NCBI GenBank assembly: GCA_964460185.1
Contig: CAYWTM010000010.1
Span: 1-48,880 of the forward strand
Direction of reading: 5' to 3'
DNA: 48,880 nucleotides
Origin: JAVJPJ01 sp040217295
Lineage (GTDB): Bacteria > Pseudomonadota > Alphaproteobacteria > Rhodobacterales > Rhodobacteraceae
The position numbers and the translations under genes are program-made. Shown piece after piece: positions 40,360 to 48,825 of this stretch (position 1 is its first letter; every line of letters starts with the position of its first letter). The notes below the pieces were generated by a model. The model was not told the DNA's origin. It was given only the letters and a program-made list of their open reading frames with translations, and ran no database searches.

Positions 40360-42180
40360 ATGGCCAGCACAAACCAGTCTTCCCCCCCTCCGGCACCGCC
40401 CGGCTCCGCCAATGAAGAGCGCGCGAAATCGCGTCGCATCGGGAGCCTGCGTGCGTTGATCCCGTTCCTCGCGCCCTATGGGGCCATGATGGCCGCGGCC
40501 GGCGCGGCGCTGGTTCTGACCGCGATGGTGTCCTTGACCCTGCCACTGGCCGTGCGTCGGGTTGTCGACGGGTTCGAGACCGAAACAACACAGCTTCTGG
40601 ACAAGTACTTCCTTGCGGCCCTCGGGATCGCGGGGCTTTTGGCGCTTGGCACGGGGTTGCGCTATTACCTTGTGACGCGGCTGGGCGAACGGGTGATCGC
40701 CGATATCCGCAAATCCGTCTTTGACCGCATGATCGCGATGAGCCCCGCCTTTTACGAACGCATCATGACCGGCGAGGTGTTGAGCCGGATCACGACGGAC
40801 ACCACGCTGTTGCTCAGCGTGATTTCGTCCAGCGTGTCGATTGCGTTGCGTAACAGCCTGATCCTGGCCGGCGGCCTGATCTTGATGTTCGTGACCTCGC
40901 CCAAGCTTGCGGGGTTGGTGTTGCTGATCGTGCCCGCGATCATTGTGCCGATCGTGCTGCTGGGACGCCGCTTACGCAAGCTGAGCCGCGAGAACCAGGA
41001 CTGGATCGCGGAAAGTTCCGGCAATGCATCCGAGGCGCTCTTGTCGGTGCAGACGGTGCAGGCCTTTACCCATGAACGCGCCTCTGCCGCCACCTTCGCA
41101 TCGGTCACCGAGAAGAGCTTCGAGAGCGCCAAGAAGCGCATCGGCACCCGTGCCGTGATGACGGTCATCGTGATATCCTTGGTGTTTGCGGGGATCGTGG
41201 GGGTGCTGTGGGTCGGTGCGCGCGACGTGCGCGGCGAGGTCATGTCGATTGGCGAACTGATCCAGTTCCTGATCTATGCCATCATGGTGGCAGGATCTGT
41301 GGGCGCCCTGTCCGAGATCTGGGGCGAATTGCAGCGCGCCGCCGGCGCGACCGAGCGTCTGGTCGAACTGTTGCAGACCGAAGACACCGTCGCGGATCCT
41401 GCCGATGCGCATGCCTTGCCGCAAGGCGGGCGCGGGCCTGTCACCTTCGAAGATGTGCGGTTTTCCTATCCGACGCGGCCCGAAACCGCTGCGCTTGACG
41501 GCATCAGCCTGACCATCCAGCCCGGTGAGACCGTGGCGCTGGTGGGCCCATCCGGCGCGGGCAAGACCACGATATTCCAGCTGCTGCAACGTTTCTACGA
41601 TCCGGTGTCCGGCCGGGTCACCTTTGACGGCGTCGATCTGCGCGATCTGCCCCGTGAAACCTTCCGCGCGGCCATCGCGCTGGTGCCGCAAGATCCGGTC
41701 ATCTTTGCCGCCTCCGCGCGTGAGAACATCCGTTTCGGTCGCCCCGGTGCCACCGACGCCGAGGTCGAGGCCGCCGCCAAGGCCGCTGCCGCTGATGAAT
41801 TCCTGACCGCGCTGCCACAAGGCTATGACACCTATGTGGGCGAGCGCGGCCTGATGTTGTCGGGCGGGCAGAAACAGCGCATCGCAATAGCACGGGCCAT
41901 CTTGCGCGATGCGCCGGTCTTGCTGCTGGACGAAGCCACCAGCGCACTGGACGCCGAAAGCGAACGCGCGGTGCAAGATGCCGTGGCGGCGCTCAGCCGG
42001 GATCGCACGACCCTGATCGTGGCCCATCGTCTGGCGACCGTGAAACAGGCCGACCGCATCCTCGTGTTCGAGGCGGGCCGGATCGTGGCCGAAGGCACCC
42101 ATGACAGCCTTGTGGCCCAAGGCGGCCTTTATGCGCGTCTGGCCCGGTTGCAGTTTACCGAAGGCATGGCCGCCGAATAA
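40360..42180 (+). CDS. ABC transporter, fused permease and ATPase (MsbA-like exporter)
   Basis: A 606-residue half-transporter. About six hydrophobic segments occupy residues 35-320, then an ATPase domain: Walker A GPSGAGKT near 395, signature LSGGQKQRI near 500, Walker B LLLDEATSALD near 524, and the switch region AHRLATV. It should dimerise in the inner membrane and export a lipid or hydrophobic compound. Its group (ABCB-BAC, MsbA-related) is typical of alphaproteobacteria with no fixed substrate. The start MASTNQSS is chosen over an ATG 26 codons upstream because of family length; the upstream ribosome site is poor. It precedes a ligase by 217 bases. Confidence 0.87.
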   Translation: MASTNQSSPPPAPPGSANEERAKSRRIGSLRALIPFLAPYGAMMAAAGAALVLTAMVSLTLPLAVRRVVDGFETETTQLLDKYFLAALGIAGLLALGTGLRYYLVTRLGERVIADIRKSVFDRMIAMSPAFYERIMTGEVLSRITTDTTLLLSVISSSVSIALRNSLILAGGLILMFVTSPKLAGLVLLIVPAIIVPIVLLGRRLRKLSRENQDWIAESSGNASEALLSVQTVQAFTHERASAATFASVTEKSFESAKKRIGTRAVMTVIVISLVFAGIVGVLWVGARDVRGEVMSIGELIQFLIYAIMVAGSVGALSEIWGELQRAAGATERLVELLQTEDTVADPADAHALPQGGRGPVTFEDVRFSYPTRPETAALDGISLTIQPGETVALVGPSGAGKTTIFQLLQRFYDPVSGRVTFDGVDLRDLPRETFRAAIALVPQDPVIFAASARENIRFGRPGATDAEVEAAAKAAAADEFLTALPQGYDTYVGERGLMLSGGQKQRIAIARAILRDAPVLLLDEATSALDAESERAVQDAVAALSRDRTTLIVAHRLATVKQADRILVFEAGRIVAEGTHDSLVAQGGLYARLARLQFTEGMAAE

Positions 42181-42267
42181 ACCGCGGTCGACGCCCGTTG
42201 CGGGCCGGGCGATCGCATGCGGTCCGCGTCGCCTGCGCCGGTTCGCATGGCCAAACACCGGGCTGCA

Positions 42268-42308
42268 GGCGCAAGACCATGGGTCTGGCGCAGGCTTGCC
42301 CTTGCGCC
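42268..42308. repeat. Inverted repeat GGCGCAAG ... CTTGCGCC
   Basis: An 8-bp inverted repeat spanning 41 bases, with a second small hairpin AGACC/GGTCT inside the loop, in the 217-base gap between the ABC transporter and the second acyl-CoA ligase. It may end the transporter transcript. No T run follows. The rest of the gap shows only the ligase ribosome site (GGGGAGGG). Confidence 0.35.
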
Positions 42309-42397
42309 GCCACCAATCCCCGATCATCTTGGATGGCAATCGGGACAAGGCCCTTCCTAGAAAAGGCTGCCCGAACCAGACGAGGGGAGGGACGACC

Positions 42398-44305
42398 ATG
42401 GAAAGATTTGCCACGGTCGATGATATCAAGCGGATCGAGGCCGAATTTCCGTGGCCGGCCAGCCAGCCGGCCACGACGCTTTACGAATTGCTCAGCAAGA
42501 CCAGGGACGCCCACGGGCCACTGGATGCGATCACGTTCCAGATGTTTTCGCGGGCCTCCGACCCGGCCGAAACGCTCAGCTGGAACGCCTTTCACGCACA
42601 GGTCACACAGGCCGCGAACCTGTTCCGGTCGCTCGGCGTGGGTGAAACCGATACGGTCGCCTACATCTTGCCCAACTGCCTTGAGACAGCCGTCACCTTG
42701 ATCGGCGGGGCCGTGGCCGGCATCGCGAACCCGATCAACCCGCTGCTGGAAACCGAACAGATCGCGTCCATCTTGCGGGAAACCGACGCCAAGGTGGTGG
42801 TGACGCTCAAGGCCTTTCCGAAGACCGATGTCGCCCAGAAGGTCGCCGCCGCGATCACCGCAGCACCGAACGTACAGACGGTGCTCGAGGTGGATCTGCT
42901 GCGCTACATGACAGGTTTCAAAAAGCTGATCATCCCGCTGATCCGCCCCAAGAACCCGGTCAGCCACCACGCAAGGGTGCTTGATTTCAACACGGAATGC
43001 GCCAGACAGCCCAGGGATCGTCTCACGTTCGAGGACGCCAAGGCCGACCGGGTGGCCGCCTATTTCCACACGGGCGGCACCACGGGCATGCCCAAGGTGG
43101 CGCAGCACAAGTATTCGGGCATGATCTACAATGGCTGGATCGGGCACACGATCTTGTTCACGGAACAGGACAACATCATCTGCCCGCTGCCCCTGTTCCA
43201 CGTGTTTGCCTGTCACGTCATCTTGATGGCCGCCGTGGCATCGGGCGCGCATGTGGTCTTTCCCACGCCTCAGGGCTACCGCGGCGAAGGGGTGTTCGAC
43301 AATTTCTGGCAATTGGTCGAGCGGTGGAAAATCAGCTTCATCATCACGGTGCCCACCGCGATCGCGGCGATGATGCAACGCCCGGTCAATGCGGATATCT
43401 CGACCGTGAAGACCGCGTTCTCGGGCTCTGCGCCGCTGCCGGTGGAATTGTTCCATCGGTTCGAGAAATCCACCGGCGTGACCCTGATCGAAGGCTACGG
43501 GTTGACCGAGGCCACCTGCCTTGTGTCGTGCAACCCGGTCGACGGGGAAAAGAAGATCGGATCGATCGGTATTCCGTTCCCCCATACCCAGGTGCGCATC
43601 CTCAACCATGGTCCCGAAGGCGTCGTGGAGTGCGCCGTCGATGAGGTGGGAGAGATCTGTATCGACAATCCCGGGGTCTTCGAGGGATCGACCTATACCG
43701 AAAGCGACAAGAACATCGATCTGTTCCACTATGACATCTACCTGCGCACAGGCGATCTGGGCCGGATCGACGCCGACGGATACCTTTGGATCACCGGCCG
43801 CGCCAAGGATCTTATCATTCGCGGCGGTCACAATATCGACCCCGCCGAGATCGAAGAGGCGCTGGCCGGTCACGAAGCCGTGGCCTTTGCCGGCGCCATC
43901 GGCCAGCCCGATGCCTTTGCGGGCGAATTGCCCTGTGTCTACGTGGAACTGGTGGACGGTGCCGCCGTCACGACCGACGATCTGATGGCCCATTGCCGCG
44001 ACCACATCCACGAACGCGCGGCGATCCCGAAACATGTCGAGATCATGGATGAATTGCCGAAAACGGCGGTGGGCAAGATCTTCAAACCCGACCTGCGCAA
44101 GATGGCGATCACGCGCGTCTACAACGCCGCGCTTTCCGAGGCTGGCGTGGCGGCCGAGGTGGTCGCCGTGGTCGAGGACAAGAAACTCGGCCTTGTCGCG
44201 CATCTGCGGCGCACCGGCGAGGTGGACGACACCGCGCTTGTGCAGGTGCTGGGCGAATTCACCCGGCCCTGGGCCTGGCATGCCGACCCCGGTCGCGTGG
44301 CGTGA
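42398..44305 (+). CDS. Acyl-CoA synthetase (AMP-forming), 635 residues
   Basis: A second acyl-adenylate enzyme, longer than that at 20405. ATP loop HTGGTTGMPK near 224-233 (with Gly for the usual Ser), YGLTEAT near 367, the hinge and adenylate site RTGDLGRIDADGYLWITGR with AKDLIIRGGHNIDP near 450-485, and the catalytic lysine in PKTAVGKIFKP near 554-564. The chain continues some 75 residues beyond the usual C-terminal domain. The start MERFATVDDI follows GGGGAGGGACG. It likely activates fatty or aromatic acids for CoA-dependent breakdown. The following YcaQ-like gene begins only 9 bases later. Confidence 0.87.
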   Translation: MERFATVDDIKRIEAEFPWPASQPATTLYELLSKTRDAHGPLDAITFQMFSRASDPAETLSWNAFHAQVTQAANLFRSLGVGETDTVAYILPNCLETAVTLIGGAVAGIANPINPLLETEQIASILRETDAKVVVTLKAFPKTDVAQKVAAAITAAPNVQTVLEVDLLRYMTGFKKLIIPLIRPKNPVSHHARVLDFNTECARQPRDRLTFEDAKADRVAAYFHTGGTTGMPKVAQHKYSGMIYNGWIGHTILFTEQDNIICPLPLFHVFACHVILMAAVASGAHVVFPTPQGYRGEGVFDNFWQLVERWKISFIITVPTAIAAMMQRPVNADISTVKTAFSGSAPLPVELFHRFEKSTGVTLIEGYGLTEATCLVSCNPVDGEKKIGSIGIPFPHTQVRILNHGPEGVVECAVDEVGEICIDNPGVFEGSTYTESDKNIDLFHYDIYLRTGDLGRIDADGYLWITGRAKDLIIRGGHNIDPAEIEEALAGHEAVAFAGAIGQPDAFAGELPCVYVELVDGAAVTTDDLMAHCRDHIHERAAIPKHVEIMDELPKTAVGKIFKPDLRKMAITRVYNAALSEAGVAAEVVAVVEDKKLGLVAHLRRTGEVDDTALVQVLGEFTRPWAWHADPGRVA

Positions 44306-44314
44306 TCTGATCCC

Positions 44315-45520
44315 GTGCAATTTCCCCGGATCGATAACGCAACCGCCCGGCGACTGTTCTTGCAGGCGCATCTGCTGAGCGATCCGCCTGCCGGTGCCGC
44401 CAAGGGCGCGGCCCTGGCGGACCTGATCCATCGCCTCGGCTTCGTGCAGGTCGACAGCGTGAACACCATGGCGCGCGCGCATGATCTGATCTTGTGGTCG
44501 CGCAAGCCCAGTTATCAGCCCCAATCCCTGCGTTGGGTCAATGACAGGGGGCGGGCGACCTTTGAGCATTGGACCCATGACGCGGCGATTATCCCGACCG
44601 CCTTCTTTCCGTATTGGCGGGTGAAATTCGCCCGCGATCACGCCCGCCTTGCCGCCAAATGGAACGACTGGCACGGATCGGCCTTTCATGCCGAGATCGA
44701 CACCGTGCGTGACCACGTGACCCGGCACGGCGCCGTTTGCAGCGCGGACATGGGCGGGCGTGCCGAAAAATCGACCGGCTGGTGGGATTGGCACCCCTCC
44801 AAGACCGCGCTGGAATATCTCTGGCGCTCGGGCGAGCTTGCCGTCACCCGTCGGCAGGGCTTTCGCAAATACTATGACCTGACAGAACGGGTGATCCCGC
44901 CCGAGGCGCTCAATGCCCGCCCGACCGAAGCCGAGACGATCGATTGGGCCTGTCGGGCGGCGCTGGATCGCCTGGGCTTTGCCACGTCTGGTGAACTTGC
45001 GGCGTTCTGGGATCTGATCCGGCCCGCCGAGGCCCGCGACTGGGTCGACGCGGCACTGGCGCGCGGCGAAGTCGAATGGGTCGAGATCGCCAGTGTGGAC
45101 GGGGCGGGGCGCAAGGTTGTTGTCTGGCCCGAGACGCGGGAGCGCCTGGCCGATCTGCCCGAACCGCCCGGACGGATACGTATCCTGAGCCCCTTTGATC
45201 CTGCCCTCAGGGACCGCAAGCGGGCCGAACGGCTGTTCGGGTTCAACTACCGGATCGAAATCTTCGTGCCCGAGGCGCTGCGGAAATACGGCTACTACGT
45301 CTTTCCCATTCTGGAAGGCGACCGGCTGGTCGGGCGTGTCGATGTGGCGGCCAATCGGGATACCGGGTGCTTGCATGTGCGCGCCCTCTGGCCCGAGCGG
45401 GGACAGCGGTGGGGCAAGGGTCGACAGGCCCGGCTCGAAGCGGAACTTGACCGGATCAGGCCGCTGGCGCGCTGCGACAGGGTCACGTTCGCGCAAGACT
45501 GGTTGCAGGACGCGCGATAG
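44315..45520 (+). CDS. YcaQ-type winged-helix DNA glycosylase (AlkX-like)
   Basis: A 401-residue member of the HTH_42 family. Near residue 45 GFVQVDSVNTMARAHD carries the QxD active site of the YcaQ/AlkX branch (AlkZ has QxQ), which repairs interstrand crosslinks by base excision. The winged-helix architecture is typical, with aromatic-rich FEHWTHDAAIIP near 84. The start codon is GTG at 44315. It lies close behind the acyl-CoA ligase but is probably a functional stranger to it. Confidence 0.85.
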   Translation: MQFPRIDNATARRLFLQAHLLSDPPAGAAKGAALADLIHRLGFVQVDSVNTMARAHDLILWSRKPSYQPQSLRWVNDRGRATFEHWTHDAAIIPTAFFPYWRVKFARDHARLAAKWNDWHGSAFHAEIDTVRDHVTRHGAVCSADMGGRAEKSTGWWDWHPSKTALEYLWRSGELAVTRRQGFRKYYDLTERVIPPEALNARPTEAETIDWACRAALDRLGFATSGELAAFWDLIRPAEARDWVDAALARGEVEWVEIASVDGAGRKVVVWPETRERLADLPEPPGRIRILSPFDPALRDRKRAERLFGFNYRIEIFVPEALRKYGYYVFPILEGDRLVGRVDVAANRDTGCLHVRALWPERGQRWGKGRQARLEAELDRIRPLARCDRVTFAQDWLQDAR

Positions 45521-45527
45521 GATGCGT

Positions 45528-45561
45528 CCCTGACAACAGAAGCACGATAATGCTTTCAGGG
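45528..45561. terminator. Possible terminator between YcaQ-like gene and znuB
   Basis: CCCTGA at 45528-45533 pairs with TCAGGG at 45556-45561 and an inner AGCA/TGCT (45541-45544 with 45551-45554) can stack on it. It lies between two convergent genes, so it could end both. Stems are short and there is no T run. Confidence 0.4.
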
Positions 45562-45609
45562 TCTTGAGCCGCGATATCTGGGTCTTGCGAAGGCGGTTGG
45601 GCCTGCCGA

Positions 45610-46413
45610 TCACGCAGCATCCCTTGCCAGGCGCACCATGCTTGCCACCGCAAATATGCCTGCCGCGACGCAGACGATGGTCGGGCCTGCCGGCGTGTCG
45701 AGCCGATAGGCAAACGCCATGCCCGCAAGCGCCGATGTCGCCCCGATCAAGGCGGCCCAGGCCGCCATCCCTTCGGGGGTTCGCGAAAACGCCCGCGCCG
45801 CAGCCGCCGGGATGATCAGGAGCGCCCCGATCAAGAGCGCGCCCACCACCTGGATGGCCACAGCCACGGTGATCGCCAGCGCGACGGTCAGGATCAGTTG
45901 CTCGCGCCGGGGATCGAGCCCCGCCGCATAGGCCAGGTCGGGCGATACCGTTGCCGTCAGCAGCGCCGACCACCTTGCCCAGAGCAGGATCGACACAAGC
46001 GCCGCCCCGCACCAGATTATGGCCAGATCCATCCGGTCCACGCCAAGGATCTCGCCAAACAGATAGGCCGACAGATCCACGCGGACGCCCTGCAACAGCG
46101 ACACTGCCACCAGCCCTGCGGCCAGCGCCGAATGCGACAGCACGCCCAACAAGGTATCGACCGCCTGCGCCCGGCCCGACAAGGCGGTGACCGCCAGCGC
46201 CATGGCCAGCGCCAGAACCGCTGTTCCGGTGACGATGGACAGGTTGAACGCCAGCGCCAGCGCCACCCCCAGGATCGCGGCATGGGCCGTTGCATCGCCG
46301 AAGAACGCCATGCGCCGCCAGACGATGAAACAGCCCAGAGGGGCGGCCGCCAAGGCCACGCCAAGCCCCGCCAGCGTGGCGCGTACCAAGAAGTCATCCA
46401 GCAGGCTCATCAT
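45610..46413 (-). CDS. znuB: Zinc ABC transporter permease ZnuB
   Basis: A 267-residue integral membrane protein with about eight hydrophobic segments, ABC-3 family. The N-terminal RATLAGLGVALAAAPLGCFI and FFGDATAHAAILGVALALAF match the family pattern, including the conserved GDATAHA region. It forms the channel for Zn2+ from ZnuA. Its start overlaps the znuC stop (ATGA), so the zur-znuC-znuB genes are translationally linked. Confidence 0.92.
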   Translation of the reverse strand: MMSLLDDFLVRATLAGLGVALAAAPLGCFIVWRRMAFFGDATAHAAILGVALALAFNLSIVTGTAVLALAMALAVTALSGRAQAVDTLLGVLSHSALAAGLVAVSLLQGVRVDLSAYLFGEILGVDRMDLAIIWCGAALVSILLWARWSALLTATVSPDLAYAAGLDPRREQLILTVALAITVAVAIQVVGALLIGALLIIPAAAARAFSRTPEGMAAWAALIGATSALAGMAFAYRLDTPAGPTIVCVAAGIFAVASMVRLARDAA

Positions 46414-47165
46414 TGTGCCGCTTCGTGTGGATGGGAGTGGTCGTGGTCGTGGTCGTGGTCGTGCGAATGCGCATGCTCATGCCGGTAAAGCGCAAGCGCC
46501 CCGTGGGTTCCCGTGCCGAACAACGCGCGATACTCGGGCGCAGAGGCGACCTGTTCGGGATGACCGGCACAGCACACATGCCCGTTCAGGCATACCACCC
46601 GGTCAGACGCCGCCATGACCACGTGCAACTCATGGCTTACCATCAACACGCCACAGCCCAGATCGGCGCGCACCTGTTCGATCTGCCGGTAGAACGCGGC
46701 AGACCCGGGCTGGTCCAGCCCTTGGGTCGCCTCATCCAGGATCAGCAGGTCGGGGTTCGACAAAAGGGCGCGGGCCAGCATGACGCGTTGAAACTGCCCG
46801 CCAGACAGATCCGCCATCTGACGTCTGGCCAGCGCGGTGCATCCGGCATGGTCCAGGGCGCGGGCGGCCTCGTCTTCGGGCACACGGCGCGGCAGATCCA
46901 GGAAACGGCGCACGGTCAGCGGCAGGGTCGGGTCGATATGCAGCTTTTGCGGGATATAGCCGATGCGCAGGCCCGGCAGTCGCGTCACCGTGCCGCTTGT
47001 CGGTGTCTGGGCCCCCAGAAGCACGCGCAGCAGCGTGGATTTGCCCGAGCCATTGGGGCCGACGATGGTGACGATCTCACCCTTGTCGATGTGGAAGTCG
47101 ACATCGTGCAGAACGGCCTGGCCGCCAAACCGCATGTCGACATTGTCGAGCGTGGCGAGCCTCAT
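46410..47165 (-). CDS. znuC: Zinc ABC transporter ATPase ZnuC
   Basis: A 251-residue ATPase: Walker A GPNGSGKST near 37-45, signature LSGGQFQRV near 130, Walker B LLILDEAT near 152, switch MVSHELH near 185. The C-terminus from about 228 is a cytoplasmic histidine-rich tail (HEHAHSHDHDHDHDHSHPHE) unusual for the core ATPase fold; in some zinc transporters such tails bind metal. Start MRLATLDNVDMRFGGQ chosen by similarity; the frame is open 64 codons upstream into zur. Its start overlaps the zur stop (ATGA). Confidence 0.93.
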   Translation of the reverse strand: MRLATLDNVDMRFGGQAVLHDVDFHIDKGEIVTIVGPNGSGKSTLLRVLLGAQTPTSGTVTRLPGLRIGYIPQKLHIDPTLPLTVRRFLDLPRRVPEDEAARALDHAGCTALARRQMADLSGGQFQRVMLARALLSNPDLLILDEATQGLDQPGSAAFYRQIEQVRADLGCGVLMVSHELHVVMAASDRVVCLNGHVCCAGHPEQVASAPEYRALFGTGTHGALALYRHEHAHSHDHDHDHDHSHPHEAAQ

Positions 47166-47644
47166 GATACATCGGCCCCTGCGCAATCGGGACACAGCCC
47201 TTCGGCCTCCACCACGGTGCGTTCGATGGTGAATCCGGCCGCCTCGGCTGTTGCCGTCAGCACGCGGCGGGTGCTTGCCAAGGCCGCTTCGGCCACCGCG
47301 CCACAACTGCGACAGATCAGAAAGGCGGCGTCGTGATCTTCTCCCGGATGATGGCATGCGGTAAACGCGTTCAGGCCCTCGATGCGATGGGCGAACCCGT
47401 GTTTCGTCAGGAAATCCAGCGCGCGATACGCCACCGGCGGCTGCGAGCCAAGCCCTTCGTCACGCAGGATATCGAGGATCTCGTAAGCCCCCAGTGCGCG
47501 GTGTCTCTGGAGCAAGATCTCGAGCACGCGGCGACGCACGGGGGTCAACTGCAACCCTTCCGCGTCGCATCGCTGCGCAACGGCAGACACGGTGCTGTCG
47601 ATGCAGGCCGCGTGATCGTGTTTGGCAAATCCGATCATGTCCAT
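47162..47644 (-). CDS. zur: Zinc uptake regulator Zur (Fur family)
   Basis: A 160-residue Fur-family repressor. The winged helix spans about 30-90 (LTPVRRRVLEILLQRHRALG). Metal site residues are His98-His99, His104 (CHHPGEDHD), and two CxxC pairs, CRSC at 111-114 and CPDC at 151-154, which hold the structural zinc. The order zur-znuC-znuB with znuA divergent, and two Zur-box-like sites in the gap, identify it as the zinc rather than iron regulator. Start is MDMIGF or the second Met two codons on. Confidence 0.92.
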   Translation of the reverse strand: MDMIGFAKHDHAACIDSTVSAVAQRCDAEGLQLTPVRRRVLEILLQRHRALGAYEILDILRDEGLGSQPPVAYRALDFLTKHGFAHRIEGLNAFTACHHPGEDHDAAFLICRSCGAVAEAALASTRRVLTATAEAAGFTIERTVVEAEGLCPDCAGADVS

Positions 47645-47680
47645 TGGGCAGCAGGCTCCGATCCCGTCTGATCGAGGCTT

Positions 47681-47698
47681 GATATGTTATACCATACC
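47681..47698. promoter_or_regulatory. Zur box-like site 1
   Basis: GATATGTTATACCATACC, an imperfect palindrome with the ATGTTATA half typical of alphaproteobacterial Zur boxes (consensus from memory). It lies 37 bases in front of zur and would autoregulate zur-znuCB. Confidence 0.65.
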
Positions 47699-47716
47699 CA
47701 ATAACAAGCCCTCCGT

Positions 47717-47734
47717 CATGTTATAAAATTACAT
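47717..47734. promoter_or_regulatory. Zur box-like site 2
   Basis: CATGTTATAAAATTACAT, again carrying ATGTTATA and nearly symmetrical. It ends 11 bases before the znuA start codon, just before the ribosome site AGGAGA, so a bound repressor would block znuA. Together with site 1 it gives one site for each divergent transcript. Confidence 0.65.
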
Positions 47735-47745
47735 AGGAGATCCTC

Positions 47746-48804
47746 ATGCCCAGATCCATCCTTCTCGCGAGTTGTGCGTTCGTATGTGCGGGGGCGGTGC
47801 CGCTTGCCGCGCAGGATGCGCCGCCGCGTGTCGCGGTCGATATCGCGCCGATCCACGGGCTCGTGGCGCAGGTCATGGCGGGCGTGGGGGACCCCGACCT
47901 GGTGATCCCGCCCGGCGCGACGCCGCACGGCTATTCCATGCGCCCGTCCGAAGCCCGCATGCTGGAGGCCGCCGACCTGATCATCTGGGCCGGTCCGACG
48001 CTAACCCCGTGGCTGCAAGCCCCGATCGAAAGCCTTGCGGGCGGTGCGCACCAGCTTCGATTGCTTGAGGTCGAGGGCAACGTCGCCCTGTCATTCAGGG
48101 ACGGTGTTGCATTCGAAGCCCATGATCACGACCATGAGGGGCATGACCACGAGGAGCATGACCACGAAGAGCATGACCACGAGGACCATGACCATGAGGC
48201 GCACGACCACGAGGAGCATGACCACGAGGCGCATGACCACGAAGATGACCATGCCTCGGATCATGATGACCACGGCCACGACCACAGCGGTATCGACCCT
48301 CACGCCTGGCTTGACCCTGTGAACGCGCAGCTCTGGCTATCCGTGATTGCTGGCGAACTGGCCCGGATCGATCCCGACAACGCCGCCCTCTATTCCGAAA
48401 ACGCGGCCACCGCGCGGGCTGCCCTTGACGTTCAGGCGGCCGATGTCGCGGACCGCATGGCGGCGCTTTCGGGGCGTTTCGTGGTCTTCCATGATGCCTA
48501 TCACTACTTCGAAGCCCGCTTCGGCATCGAGGCCGCGGGCGCGATCAGCCTGTCGGATGCCGCACCGCCCAGCCCGCAACGCATGGCGGAAATCCGCGAT
48601 CTCGTGGTCGATCAGGATATCACCTGCGTCTTCGTGGAGCCGCAATTCAACCGTGGAATTGTCGATGCCGTCTTTGACGGAAGCGATATCCGCATCACCC
48701 AGATCGACCCGCTGGGCGCGGCGCTGACCCCTGGTGCCACGCTGTATGGCGAGCTTCTCGAGGGTATGGCTGACGCCTTCGAGGCCTGCCTCGGCGACGG
48801 TTGA
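47746..48804 (+). CDS. znuA: Zinc-binding protein ZnuA (periplasmic)
   Basis: A 352-residue cluster 9 solute-binding protein. The signal peptide MPRSILLASCAFVCAGAVPL is followed by the mature AVDIAPIHGLVAQVM. Zn ligands are expected at PHGYSMRPSEA (His near 65), HAWLDP near 185 and the C-terminal histidine and aspartate (HDAYHYF near 250). A histidine, aspartate and glutamate loop runs from about residue 125 to 183 in repeats of HDHEE/HDHEA type. This loop is a known feature of ZnuA, capturing zinc; here it is unusually long (about 58 residues). Ribosome site AGGAGA at 47735-47740. Confidence 0.94.
   Translation: MPRSILLASCAFVCAGAVPLAAQDAPPRVAVDIAPIHGLVAQVMAGVGDPDLVIPPGATPHGYSMRPSEARMLEAADLIIWAGPTLTPWLQAPIESLAGGAHQLRLLEVEGNVALSFRDGVAFEAHDHDHEGHDHEEHDHEEHDHEDHDHEAHDHEEHDHEAHDHEDDHASDHDDHGHDHSGIDPHAWLDPVNAQLWLSVIAGELARIDPDNAALYSENAATARAALDVQAADVADRMAALSGRFVVFHDAYHYFEARFGIEAAGAISLSDAAPPSPQRMAEIRDLVVDQDITCVFVEPQFNRGIVDAVFDGSDIRITQIDPLGAALTPGATLYGELLEGMADAFEACLGDG
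48118..48294 (+). repeat. Histidine-loop coding repeat inside znuA
   Basis: An imperfect tandem repeat of GACCAC/GAGGAGCAT-like units, with 15-base spacing in most of the array. It encodes the HDHEx pattern. Such a run can expand or contract by slippage, always in-frame when whole units change, so its length may differ between strains. Confidence 0.75.
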
Positions 48805-48825
48805 AATCACTGCACTAAGGGGGGG

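Noticed and set aside
48118..48294. CRISPR-like or satellite array
   Set aside because: The repeats are in frame within znuA, encode the known histidine loop, and have no spacers.
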